A DNA stretch of 64,000 nucleotides. It comes from an uncultured Lachnospiraceae bacterium (GTDB lineage Bacteria; Bacillota; Clostridia; Lachnospirales; Lachnospiraceae). Below the pieces are notes generated by a model, which worked only from the letters and a program-made list of their open reading frames with translations, was not told the DNA's origin and did no database searches. Shown here in pieces: positions 17,297 through 25,394 of this stretch. Positions within the stretch are counted from its first letter, which is position 1. Every line of letters starts with the position of its first letter. The stretch is taken from NCBI GenBank assembly GCA_910579505.1, contig CAJTTZ010000009.1:1-64000 (forward strand). Direction: 5' to 3'. Position numbers and translations under genes: made by a program.

Positions 17297-18552
17297 GAAG
17301 TTATAAAACAGAGCGGATCAATTACAATTATAGAAGAGCGGTACGTCTTTTACTTTATTGGATGCTGGCAGTCTTAGGAATTGCGGTCCTGACATTGATG
17401 CTCAATATGGTGTTTCTGCTGGCGTCGGCGTTCGTCTATGCAGACACGGATGCGCCTTATATTGATGGGGGAAGTGTCAAGGAGGCACTTACGCTTACGC
17501 AGAACGGTTATGTGCTTGACAAAGCGATGGAGGAGGAGCTTGCAGAGAAAGACCAGTGGGCGATGCTTCTTGATGAAAACGGGCAGGTGATCTGGAGCGT
17601 TCGAAAGCCGGAAGAACTGGAAGACGAGTACAGCAGATCGGACATTGCCCGTATGAGCAAATGGTACCTGAAAGGTTATCCCGTGCGGATGCGTGTGTGG
17701 GATGATCGGATTATGGTTGTAGGCATGCAAAAAGAAACTATGTGGAAATATACACTAGAGTTTACGATCCCGTGGATGGACTTTGTAAAACGGACAATTC
17801 TTGCATTTTTCTTCATAAATTTAGCATGGATTGTCATATTTGCTTTTGCATTTACAAGACGGCTTACTAGAAACAGAGAACGGGCGCGCATTGAGTGGAT
17901 TGCCGGTATTTCCCATGATATCCGCACGCCTCTTTCCGTGGTGATGGGATATGCTGATGCGCTGGAACACAATGCAGAACTGCAGGAGGATGCAAGGCAG
18001 CAGGCTGCGGTAATCCGGCATCAGAGCGTGGTTATGAAGGAGCTGGTAGCCGATTTAAACCTGACATCGCAACTGGAATATTCCATGCAGGCGCTGCGGA
18101 AGGAAACGGTGCGCCCGGCGGAGATTATCAGGAGCGTTGCAGCTTCCTTTCTTAACGATGCCATACCGGGACAACTGGAAATTGATGTGCAGATAGAACC
18201 GGGGGCGGAGCAGACCTGTGTCAATGCAGACAGGAAGCTTTTTGAGCGGGTATTCCGCAACTTGATTAATAACAGTATAAAACACAGCGGAAAAACCGAA
18301 TCGGTGAAAATTACAATCACCATGTGGGGAGAAAAAAGGAAATGCCATATCTGTTTAAAAGATAATGGCGTGGGTTATTCCGAAGAAGTTTTATGCCGTC
18401 TGTGCAGTAGAAAGAAGGATACAGCGGGTGAAAATATCCGGGGGCTGGAGATTGTGAAAAAAATAATTCTGGCGCATGGCGGGAAGATTCGGTTTGGAAA
18501 TGGAGAGGAAGGCGGGGGATACTGCATAATGGCGGTTCGCAAAAGGGGTTGA
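17293..18552 (+). CDS. sensor histidine kinase
   Basis: 419 residues. Membrane helices at about 22-50 and 168-188 enclose an extracellular loop of roughly 115 residues. The dimerisation box GISHDIRTPLSVVMGY has phospho-acceptor H208. The ATP-binding domain shows FRNLINNSIKHSG (N box) and DNGVGYS (G1); the G2 region (TAGENIRGLEIVKKI) is a little degenerate. Its start overlaps the regulator's stop, so the pair is co-translated. The sizeable outer loop suggests direct sensing of an external ligand. Confidence 0.87.
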   Translation: MRSYKTERINYNYRRAVRLLLYWMLAVLGIAVLTLMLNMVFLLASAFVYADTDAPYIDGGSVKEALTLTQNGYVLDKAMEEELAEKDQWAMLLDENGQVIWSVRKPEELEDEYSRSDIARMSKWYLKGYPVRMRVWDDRIMVVGMQKETMWKYTLEFTIPWMDFVKRTILAFFFINLAWIVIFAFAFTRRLTRNRERARIEWIAGISHDIRTPLSVVMGYADALEHNAELQEDARQQAAVIRHQSVVMKELVADLNLTSQLEYSMQALRKETVRPAEIIRSVAASFLNDAIPGQLEIDVQIEPGAEQTCVNADRKLFERVFRNLINNSIKHSGKTESVKITITMWGEKRKCHICLKDNGVGYSEEVLCRLCSRKKDTAGENIRGLEIVKKIILAHGGKIRFGNGEEGGGYCIMAVRKRG

Positions 18553-18657
18553 TTTCCAAATACCATGCGGACGCGCCATGCAAGACGGGCATATGTAGTC
18601 GGAAAGTATTTGTCAATTTTTCTGCAAAACAGAGCAGCTATTTTTGGCAGCAACAGC

Positions 18658-18990
18658 TCAGCCCTTTTCGTCCACCTTATCTTCATGGCAAATTACGGAA
18701 ATATCCGGTTCGACGTAATTACGGTTGTCCTTCTTAATATAAACGCCAAAAGGCGCGGGAAGAAGTTCGCAGTTGCCCTTATTTTTTCTAATAAATGTTT
18801 CGATCTCAAAAATAAGCTTTACCAGAATCCTCTGGTGCACTGTCATAGGTGTCGCCATCATAAACATTTCGCCATCAATCAATTCCGCCCGTTCTCCATC
18901 TGGCAAAGCCTCGATATCTGCAATCGTATATCCTTTTTTGCCTTTCTTCTCCATAAACAATTCCTCTTCTCTGATTTGTGCGTATCCCAT
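18658..18990 (-). pseudogene. truncated Uma2-family (DUF820) nuclease
   Basis: 110 residues matching the N-terminal half of Uma2 proteins: YTIADIEALPDGERAELIDGEM, then the P-x-GVYI and VEPDISVI motifs. Family members run to about 185 residues. Here a stop follows DKVDEKG, and no other frame continues the family pattern, so the C-terminal acidic/lysine active-site part is missing. AGGAGG precedes the start at 18990. It is probably inactive. Confidence 0.6.
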
Positions 18991-19402
18991 AAGTTCGTCC
19001 TCCTGTTCTGCAGGAGAAATGGTTTTAGAATCCCCTGCTTCTAAATTGTGTTGGCTGATTTAAAAGCATAGAAATTCTGAAACACAGATTAGAAACCTTC
19101 AGTAAAAATCGGTTTAATTGACTCTGGCGTAAAATAATATTAAGCCGAATATTTGTTGTCGAGAAAGTAATATGTTTTTTGTGCATTATATGGAACAACC
19201 CATCCTATGTCAAGCACGGAAAATCGTCTCTTGTAAACTCCCTGCAAAATTTTGTCATAATTTGTGCCGTGGACTGTTATTGATGGTATGTTTGTGGCCA
19301 AGAAATGGTCAGAGAGGAGACTGTGATATGACAGGACGAGATAACAATATTATGGAACGCACAGTAAGAATACAATTTGTGGGCGAAATTGATGTCAAAT
19401 TA

Positions 19403-19431
19403 TTGCTATTTGTGTTGCATAGATGTAGAAT
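19403..19431 (+). promoter_or_regulatory. candidate promoter pointing into the inverted-repeat segment
   Basis: TTGCTA (19403-19408), 17-bp spacer, TAGAAT (19426-19431). It lies outside the left inverted repeat and reads toward it, so it could serve whichever end of the segment is proximal. The -35 is only 4/6. Confidence 0.4.
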
Positions 19432-19497
19432 ATAAACATAATACGGCAGGAAGGGCATAACAATATGCCTGCATTGAGTCCTGGTTAAGGAATAAAG

Positions 19498-19620
19498 ATG
19501 GTTTGCATCATAATAGTATTCCGGCTGGATAAATGTGCTGAAAATTTGCCAAATGGACAGATTCGGAATGATAGAGCTGCTGTATGTATTTTAGGGATAA
19601 TTGAAAGTTATCTATCATAA
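19498..19620 (+). CDS. possible 40-residue peptide crossing the left inverted repeat
   Basis: ATG at 19498 with AAGGA 6-7 nt upstream. The product begins MVCIIIVFRLDKCAENLPNG and ends IIESYLS just after the repeat. If the segment were inverted, the same frame would gain a different tail (IIESYLYIIQSSINSIFDNHN). No family recognised; it may be chance. Confidence 0.25.
   Translation: MVCIIIVFRLDKCAENLPNGQIRNDRAAVCILGIIESYLS
19597..19615 (+). repeat. 19-bp inverted repeat, left arm
   Basis: ATAATTGAAAGTTATCTAT. Its exact reverse complement is at 21832-21850. Similar AT-rich bases (CATAATAC here, ATATAATTC at the other arm) continue just inside. Confidence 0.85.
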
Positions 19621-19718
19621 TACGCCAAGCCATGCAGATATATTTCTTAAGCTGCAAAATACAAATATAGCTATACCATCATACTTTTAATAGATAGAAG
19701 AAAGGCGGTTTTTTCAAT

Positions 19719-20744
19719 ATGACTACTATAGACTACTACGAAACAATTATGGGCAATGATTCTTTTTGCTTTTTACCAACATTCAATAGATTATGGCGAG
19801 ATGAAATCCGTATGCAAAATCTCCCATACGATAACGCATTACAAATTAATAATGGCAATAGACTCCGCCCCCTTCTAATGGCTTGGGGATACTATGCTAA
19901 TTATCCGCTTGAAAACAATGAACATATTGCTAATTACGCAATTTCAATTGAACTTATTCACAAATCTACAATTTTATTTGATGATTTGATTGACGGCGAT
20001 ATTGCAAGACACGGTTTAGAGACATTTCATATAGAATATTCGGAGGCAGAAGCATTATTATATGCTACATACATATTAAATAGAGGATTATTATTAATGC
20101 ATGAAAAAGATATTAAATTCAATACAATGAATTCTTCTATTCTTTTAAAAACAATTGATAATATATTTAGAGGAGGTATCAAAGAGGTTAGTTCTAAAGA
20201 TTCTGTTTTTAGTATTTCAGATGTTAAAGAAATAATAAATTTGGAAACAACTTCTCTAATAGAAAATAGCTTTGTTTTAGGATATATGTTATCATCTGAT
20301 AATTCACGAAGTATACCGAGTGATGTATTTAACATTGGCAAAAAATGCGGATACTGTTTCCAAGTCCTTAATGATATCGAACCCTTTTCAGCACCTAATA
20401 TTAACCAAAAATATAAGGGTATAACAAATTATGACTTTAGTAAACATCGTAAAAATATTGTTATCTCCTTTTTGTATGGTGCATGTACACTATATGAGCG
20501 TAAACAATTAGCAGGCACATCAGACTTTTCATATGTCCGTTTACTTGCTGATAAATACAAAATTATACAAAATCTAATTGACGACGTAGAGGCTAATATA
20601 CGGAGTATAGTCCAGTCTGTCATAAATTTAGGATCCGAGCGCAATGAATTCTGCTTAGATTTCATTAGGTTTCTTGTGGATATGTTTAAAATATGCTTTG
20701 ACAAATGTAAAATACCCTTAAAATATGAATTGTTCGATAATTGA
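19719..20744 (+). CDS. polyprenyl synthetase-like protein (ComQ-like possible)
   Basis: 341 residues of the isoprenyl diphosphate synthase fold. Substrate-binding GNRLRP is at residues 46-51. The first aspartate-rich motif is DDLIDGD (88-94), followed by RHG. The second motif region is FQVLNDIEPF, where the usual DDxxD reads N218-D219-I-E221, so it is degenerate. Loss of the second motif is also seen in ComQ, which prenylates a signal peptide. No comX-like, comP or comA gene is adjacent, so that role is only a possibility. The gene is AT-rich, starts 104 bp inside a 19-bp inverted repeat, and its end overlaps the convergent membrane-protein gene by 27 bp. The ribosome site (AAAGGCGG) is distant. 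Confidence 0.7.
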   Translation: MTTIDYYETIMGNDSFCFLPTFNRLWRDEIRMQNLPYDNALQINNGNRLRPLLMAWGYYANYPLENNEHIANYAISIELIHKSTILFDDLIDGDIARHGLETFHIEYSEAEALLYATYILNRGLLLMHEKDIKFNTMNSSILLKTIDNIFRGGIKEVSSKDSVFSISDVKEIINLETTSLIENSFVLGYMLSSDNSRSIPSDVFNIGKKCGYCFQVLNDIEPFSAPNINQKYKGITNYDFSKHRKNIVISFLYGACTLYERKQLAGTSDFSYVRLLADKYKIIQNLIDDVEANIRSIVQSVINLGSERNEFCLDFIRFLVDMFKICFDKCKIPLKYELFDN

Positions 20745-21725
20745 TATTAATGGGCTTACGGACGTTATAATTGAAAAAAATATAGTGTACGCGTTGTCAA
20801 AAATAGTACGGCTGTATTTTAGGGGATAGCACTCTGAATTAGTGATTTCGTTAATTAATTTAATTTTCATATCTATCATTTTTAAGTCTTCTTCTGTAGA
20901 CTGTTGGGATAACATGTTTATCTGCTTTTTTATTGTATTAATGCTTTTGCGTTTACACATATAAATACAGTCTTTGATAAAAAGACGACTCAAAAAAATG
21001 AAGCTTGGAATCGCAATAACAAAAAGAATTATTATTCCAATCCATGTCAAATAAAAAAGAAAATTACATGGAGTGTTAATAAGCAGACTATCACTTAAAA
21101 CAAATGTGCCTGGAGGAAGATTAACCGCATATATTATGCTATACATGGAACCTAATATCAAAAACCATTTTTCGATTACATTAAATTCTCTTGCCAGTTG
21201 TTCAACCCACTCTGTTAAAGCCGGAGAATAAAAGAAATACTTTTTAATTTCAAGGTTTTTTAAATCGTAGGCAAAATATAGCAGCGATAAATATTGGAAA
21301 TATGATTGTATTCCTAAATAGAATATAAGCGCTCCTAATAAACCAAAGAAAAAACCCGTTGTTGTATATTCTAAGCATCCAACCATATACATGGAAAAAA
21401 TATAAAAAACCACTAAAACGAAAGAAATCGTATCATTAACACCATTTTTAACAAAATTCTTCTGTTTAGCTATGAAACTACTATACACTTCTATTTCCTG
21501 ACATTCTGACAAAAGCTTTTGGGTTTTCTCATTTTCCTTTTTTATCTTTTTTAATATATATATTTCTAATATAAGCATACAAATTAGAAAATATTGATTA
21601 AAATAGAAATTCTTATGTTCACAATACAAATTTAGAATATGTCCACTTAAAATTATAATAGAAAAACACATAAAAATAATTTTATTATTTATTTTCAGCA
21701 ATATTTTATCAAATATTTTTTTCAT
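20718..21725 (-). CDS. multi-pass membrane protein of unknown function
   Basis: 335 residues with about seven hydrophobic segments (near 16-36, 45-58, 99-118, 122-142, 187-203, 225-252, 313-335). A cytosolic basic stretch (FIKDCIYMCKRKSINTIKKQ) lies before the last helix. I do not recognise the family. GGGGAG stands 8 nt before the ATG. The gene is AT-rich, begins 107 bp inside the right inverted repeat, and ends convergently over the isoprenyl-synthase-like gene, so both cannot easily be transcribed in full at once. A partner role in export or sensing of a prenylated product is conceivable but unsupported by motif. Confidence 0.6.
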   Translation of the reverse strand: MKKIFDKILLKINNKIIFMCFSIIILSGHILNLYCEHKNFYFNQYFLICMLILEIYILKKIKKENEKTQKLLSECQEIEVYSSFIAKQKNFVKNGVNDTISFVLVVFYIFSMYMVGCLEYTTTGFFFGLLGALIFYLGIQSYFQYLSLLYFAYDLKNLEIKKYFFYSPALTEWVEQLAREFNVIEKWFLILGSMYSIIYAVNLPPGTFVLSDSLLINTPCNFLFYLTWIGIIILFVIAIPSFIFLSRLFIKDCIYMCKRKSINTIKKQINMLSQQSTEEDLKMIDMKIKLINEITNSECYPLKYSRTIFDNAYTIFFSIITSVSPLISIIEQFIF

Positions 21726-21831
21726 GGTAGCATCTCCCCAACAATACTATGCAGAAGTAACATAAAAATCATCTTTTGTGTATTTTAATTATGGTTATCA
21801 AAAATGGAATTTATTGAGGATTGAATTATAT

Positions 21832-21850
21832 ATAGATAACTTTCAATTAT
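21832..21850 (-). repeat. 19-bp inverted repeat, right arm
   Basis: ATAGATAACTTTCAATTAT on the plus strand, the exact reverse complement of 19597-19615. It lies between the membrane-protein gene and the recombinase terminator. Confidence 0.85.
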
Positions 21851-21854
21851 TCAT

Positions 21855-21890
21855 CAAAAAACCAAAAAGCAGCCCCTCGCGGAGCCGCTT
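21855..21890 (-). terminator. terminator of the tyrosine recombinase gene
   Basis: On the minus strand AAGCGGCTCC and GGGGCTGCTT pair around a GCGA loop (21881-21890 with 21867-21876), followed by TTTTTGGTTTTTT. It insulates the inverted-repeat segment from recombinase transcription. Confidence 0.7.
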
Positions 21891-21918
21891 TTCCGGCAAA
21901 CAATTTATTCACTGCCCC

Positions 21919-22839
21919 TCACACCTGCAGCCCCATCCTTGGATGTTTTGTCCTTAAAATATCCCGCTGTTTCCCGACAGCCACATGGGTATAAATCTCT
22001 GTGACATTGATGGAACTGTGCCCAAGCATTTCCTGGATAAACCGAATGTCTACATCTGCTTCCAAAAGGCTGGTGGCAAAAGTGTGGCGGAACATGTGAG
22101 GTGTGATGTGCATTTCTATGGACGCAAGAGAACTGTATTTGCATATCATTCTCCTGACTGCCTGATCAGAGAACGCCCTGCCGGCCTGATTCACAAAAAA
22201 GTGTTGGCATGACTGAATTTCTTTGCGGAAGTCCTTTTTATAATCTGTCAGAATGTGAACCACTTCCTCGCTTCCGATCTGAATCCTGCGTTCTTTTCGC
22301 CCCTTGCCGTAAATAAGGACCGTGGCATCGTACAGGTCTACGTCACGTTCTTTCAGGGAGCAGAGTTCCGATATTCGCATGCCGGTAGCAAATAAAAGCT
22401 CTATGGCGGCGGCGTCCCGCAGCGCGTTCCTTTTCTGGTAGGCTGTCTGGGCGTTCTGCCGCTGCTGATAGATAGCGGAAAGAAACGCTTCGACTGTGTA
22501 TAGCGGTATGGTTTTAGGCAAAAGAACAGGCTCCCGGAAGCGTATCTGAATTTTGCCGAAAGGGTTTCGGCTGATTATTTCCTTATATTCCAAATAGTGG
22601 AACAAGGCTTTCGCGGAGGCTATTTTTCGCCTGGCGGTTTTGGGTTTATATTGTTGATGAAGCTTTGCGATATATTTTTCCAATTCGACAGGGGTTACCT
22701 GGGAGGGCGCGGAAACAGGAAGATAGTCCGTGAATTGGCGCAAGTCAATCCGATACGCTTTCAGCGTTTTCTCATCCAGACATTTCTGTGTGCGGCAATA
22801 GTTCAGATAATTCGAGATTAGTGTTTGCAGTTCATTCAT
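21919..22839 (-). CDS. tyrosine recombinase, candidate DNA invertase
   Basis: 306 residues. The N-terminal SAM-like core-binding domain (LISNYLNYCRTQKCLDEKTLKAY) is followed by the catalytic domain with R in TGMRISEL, K in GKGRKERRI, HMFRHTFATSLLEA (H..R), LGHSS and the nucleophile in TEIYTHV. All residues for an active enzyme appear present. Size and pattern are those of XerC/D-like enzymes that also include phase-variation invertases. No excisionase or phage genes accompany it. Its closest candidate substrate is the 19-bp inverted repeat that starts 69 bp downstream of its stop codon. Confidence 0.85.
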   Translation of the reverse strand: MNELQTLISNYLNYCRTQKCLDEKTLKAYRIDLRQFTDYLPVSAPSQVTPVELEKYIAKLHQQYKPKTARRKIASAKALFHYLEYKEIISRNPFGKIQIRFREPVLLPKTIPLYTVEAFLSAIYQQRQNAQTAYQKRNALRDAAAIELLFATGMRISELCSLKERDVDLYDATVLIYGKGRKERRIQIGSEEVVHILTDYKKDFRKEIQSCQHFFVNQAGRAFSDQAVRRMICKYSSLASIEMHITPHMFRHTFATSLLEADVDIRFIQEMLGHSSINVTEIYTHVAVGKQRDILRTKHPRMGLQV

Positions 22840-22906
22840 GGTAAATTTTCTCCTTTGTAAGTTTTTAAAATAATTATTGCACAGAATCCTAAAAAATCTA
22901 TTGGAA

Positions 22907-22955
22907 GCCGCGTCCTGTCATGTTAAACTTAGAACATAACGGGCGCGGTTATTTT
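22907..22955. other. imperfect 16-bp hairpin between recombinase and GH3 genes
   Basis: GCCGCG(T)CCTGTcATGTT pairs with AACATaACGGGCGCGGT (22907-22924 with 22933-22949), with one bulge and one mismatch, then TATTTT on plus. It could be a leader hairpin of the recombinase or a plus-strand terminator. Confidence 0.4.
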
Positions 22956-23033
22956 GGGTGTTGAGAAGGTGCAAAAACCGTCCCCCGGTAAATGTGTGCA
23001 GCTTGAAAAGCGGACTGCAGAATGGAGGATAGC

Positions 23034-25316
23034 ATGACAGCAGAAAAAATCAAAGAGATCGTTTCACAGATGACGCTGGAGGAAAAAGCATCTATGTGTT
23101 CAGGTGCGGATTTCTGGCACACCGAGGCGGTGGAGCGGTTGGGGATTCCCGCCAGCATGGTGTCGGACGGACCACACGGCCTGCGGAAGCAGGATCAGGA
23201 GGGGGACCACTTAGGGGTTAACGACAGTATCAAAGCGGTATGCTTTCCCGCCGGATGTGGTACGGCGGCTTCCTTTAACAGGGAGCTTATCCGGCAGATG
23301 GGGGAGACGCTGGGAGATGAGTGTCAGGCGGAGGGCGTGAGTGTAATTCTCGGCCCGGCGGTGAATATTAAGAGATCCCCTCTTTGTGGACGTAATTTTG
23401 AATATTATTCTGAAGACCCGCTTGTGGCGAGTGAGATGGCGGGGGCATTGATTCACGGTGTACAGAGTAAAAATGTGGGAACGAGCATCAAGCATTTCCT
23501 GGGGAACAATCAGGAGACCAGGAGGATGACGTCTGATTCCCAAATTGGACCAAGATCGCTGCATGAGATTTATCTGGCGGCTTTTGAGGGGGCGGTGAAG
23601 AAGGAAAAACCTTGGACAGTGATGTGCTCCTATAATAAAATTAACGGTACTTATGCGGCGGAAAATCACAAATATTTGACGGAGGTGCTCCGTGACGAGT
23701 GGGGATTTGACGGCTATGTGATGAGCGACTGGGGCGCGGTCAACAGCCGTGTGAAGGATTTGCAGGCAGGGCTGGATCTGGAGATGCCCTCCTCAAACGG
23801 TTTTAACGACAGGCTGATCGTGGGTGCGGTGCAGAGCGGCGAGCTCCCGGAAAAAGTGCTGGATGCAGCGGTGGCGCGTATTTTAAACATTGTTTTCCGC
23901 TATGAGGAAAACCGGGATAAAAACGCAGTGTTTGACAGAGACAAAGACCACGAGATGGCGCGCAGGGTAGCGCAGGAGACGATTGTGCTTCTGAAAAATG
24001 AAGGCATACTTCCTTTGTCAGAACAGGATGAGATTGCTTTTATCGGAAAGTATGCGAAGACGCCCCGCTATCAGGGCGGCGGCAGCTCACATATCAACAG
24101 CCATAAGGTCACTTCGGCGTTAGATGCAGTCAGTGGCATGGCAAACGTGACTTATGCGCAGGGCTTTGATGATAAGGAGGACAAAACGGACGAAAAGCTT
24201 CTGGAGGAAGCTGTTGAGGCGGCAAAAAAGGCTAAGATTGCGGTTGTTTTTGCAGGGCTGCCGGACGCTTTTGAGTCGGAGGGCTTTGACAGGGAGCATA
24301 TGCGGATGCCGGATTGCCAGAATGAGCTGATCTCCAAGGTGGCGGCGGTGCAACCGAATACGGTTGTGGTGCTGCACAACGGTTCGCCTGTGGAGATGCC
24401 GTGGGTGAACGAGGTGAAGGGCATTGTTGAGGCATATCTTGGTGGTCAGGCGGTGGGCGGCGCGGTCTGTGACATTCTGTTCGGAAAGGTGAATCCCAGC
24501 GCGAAGCTGCCAGAGAGCTTCCCGTTAAAGCTGGAGGATAATCCGTCCTACCTTTTCTACCCGGGAGAGAAGGATAAGGTGGAATACCGGGAGGGTATTT
24601 TTGTAGGATACCGCTATTATGATTCGAAGAAGATGGAAGTGTTGTTCCCCTTTGGACACGGACTCTCCTACACGACATTTGCGTACGCCAATCTGACTGT
24701 AGACAAAGAGCAGATGAAGGATACGGATGTCATGACAGTATCCGTAGATGTGACGAATACGGGCAAAATGGCAGGTAAAGAAATTGTACAGCTCTATGTG
24801 GCGGATAAGGAGAGCACGGTGATCCGTCCGGTGAAAGAGTTGAAAGGTTTTGAGAAAGTGGAACTTGCGCCGGGGGAGACAAAGATGGTGACATTTACAC
24901 TGGATATGCGGGCATTTGCCTATTACAGTGTGAAGTTACAGGACTGGCATGTGGAGACGGGGGCGTTCGACATTATGATTGGCAGATCATCCCGCGATAT
25001 TGTACTGACAAAAGAAGTTACAGTGGAATCCACAGTAAAGATTCCGTTTGTGTACACAACGGACACGGCTATGGGCGATGTGCTTAAGGATCCGCGCGCG
25101 AGGGAGATCGTGAAGGATCTTCTCAAACTGGATATATTTGGCGGCGGACTGGGTAAGTCAGAGAGTGATGCCGCCAATGAAGCGATATCTGAGGGAATGA
25201 GTGCGGCTATGGCTGGATTTACACCTCTCCGGGGCGCACTCAGCTTTGGCGGAGATATGAATATGGCGGATATACAGGAGATTGTGGATCGACTGAATGC
25301 GCTGGATGAAGGGTGA
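23034..25316 (+). CDS. GH3 beta-glucosidase-like glycoside hydrolase
   Basis: 760 residues, cytosolic (no signal peptide). I start at the ATG at 23034, because the earlier ATG contains the GGAGG that serves it. The N-terminal barrel has SDGPHGLRKQ, KHFLGNN and the nucleophile D232 in GYVMSDWGAV. The second domain holds ESEGFDR (414-420), which carries the acid/base region. A fibronectin-III-like domain (GKEIVQLYVADKES) follows. A C-terminal extension of about 100 residues (KDPRAREIVKDLLKLDIFGGG) is longer than in minimal members. It would split beta-linked glucose (or xylose) from imported oligosaccharides. The exact sugar cannot be read. Confidence 0.88.
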   Translation: MTAEKIKEIVSQMTLEEKASMCSGADFWHTEAVERLGIPASMVSDGPHGLRKQDQEGDHLGVNDSIKAVCFPAGCGTAASFNRELIRQMGETLGDECQAEGVSVILGPAVNIKRSPLCGRNFEYYSEDPLVASEMAGALIHGVQSKNVGTSIKHFLGNNQETRRMTSDSQIGPRSLHEIYLAAFEGAVKKEKPWTVMCSYNKINGTYAAENHKYLTEVLRDEWGFDGYVMSDWGAVNSRVKDLQAGLDLEMPSSNGFNDRLIVGAVQSGELPEKVLDAAVARILNIVFRYEENRDKNAVFDRDKDHEMARRVAQETIVLLKNEGILPLSEQDEIAFIGKYAKTPRYQGGGSSHINSHKVTSALDAVSGMANVTYAQGFDDKEDKTDEKLLEEAVEAAKKAKIAVVFAGLPDAFESEGFDREHMRMPDCQNELISKVAAVQPNTVVVLHNGSPVEMPWVNEVKGIVEAYLGGQAVGGAVCDILFGKVNPSAKLPESFPLKLEDNPSYLFYPGEKDKVEYREGIFVGYRYYDSKKMEVLFPFGHGLSYTTFAYANLTVDKEQMKDTDVMTVSVDVTNTGKMAGKEIVQLYVADKESTVIRPVKELKGFEKVELAPGETKMVTFTLDMRAFAYYSVKLQDWHVETGAFDIMIGRSSRDIVLTKEVTVESTVKIPFVYTTDTAMGDVLKDPRAREIVKDLLKLDIFGGGLGKSESDAANEAISEGMSAAMAGFTPLRGALSFGGDMNMADIQEIVDRLNALDEG

Positions 25317-25394
25317 TGTGTCTTTTCATGCGGTCGCATAGGGAAACAGATGATAAGGGACGGCTGACTGCAATGGATAAGAGGGGGCATTATT

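Larger units (their letters stand above)
18991..19718. other. AT-rich intergenic region with left edge of inverted-repeat segment
   Basis: No convincing gene except a 40-codon frame at 19498-19620. It holds a candidate promoter at 19403-19431 and the left 19-bp inverted repeat at 19597-19615. The base composition shifts to low GC here, before the isoprenyl-synthase-like gene. Confidence 0.5.
19597..21850. mobile_element. putative invertible segment bounded by 19-bp inverted repeats
   Basis: A perfect 19-bp inverted repeat bounds 2,254 bp holding two AT-rich genes in convergent orientation. The start codons are nearly symmetric, 104 and 107 bp inside the repeats. A tyrosine recombinase gene ends 69 bp beyond the right repeat. 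That is the layout of site-specific DNA inversion switches. An alternative is a small mobile unit with terminal inverted repeats; no target duplication is evident outside the repeats. Confidence 0.5.

Noticed and set aside
18375..18686. Frameshifted continuation of the Uma2 gene in another frame
   Set aside because: The neighbouring frame does not show the C-terminal Uma2 motifs, and it runs into the antisense of the histidine kinase gene.
19172..19435. 87-residue frame on plus
   Set aside because: Composition and lack of a ribosome site look like chance; it also overlaps a better promoter candidate.
19719..21725. A complete ComQXPA quorum-sensing locus
   Set aside because: Only the ComQ-like gene has support. 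No ComX-like peptide gene, ComP kinase or ComA regulator is adjacent, and the membrane protein lacks kinase motifs.
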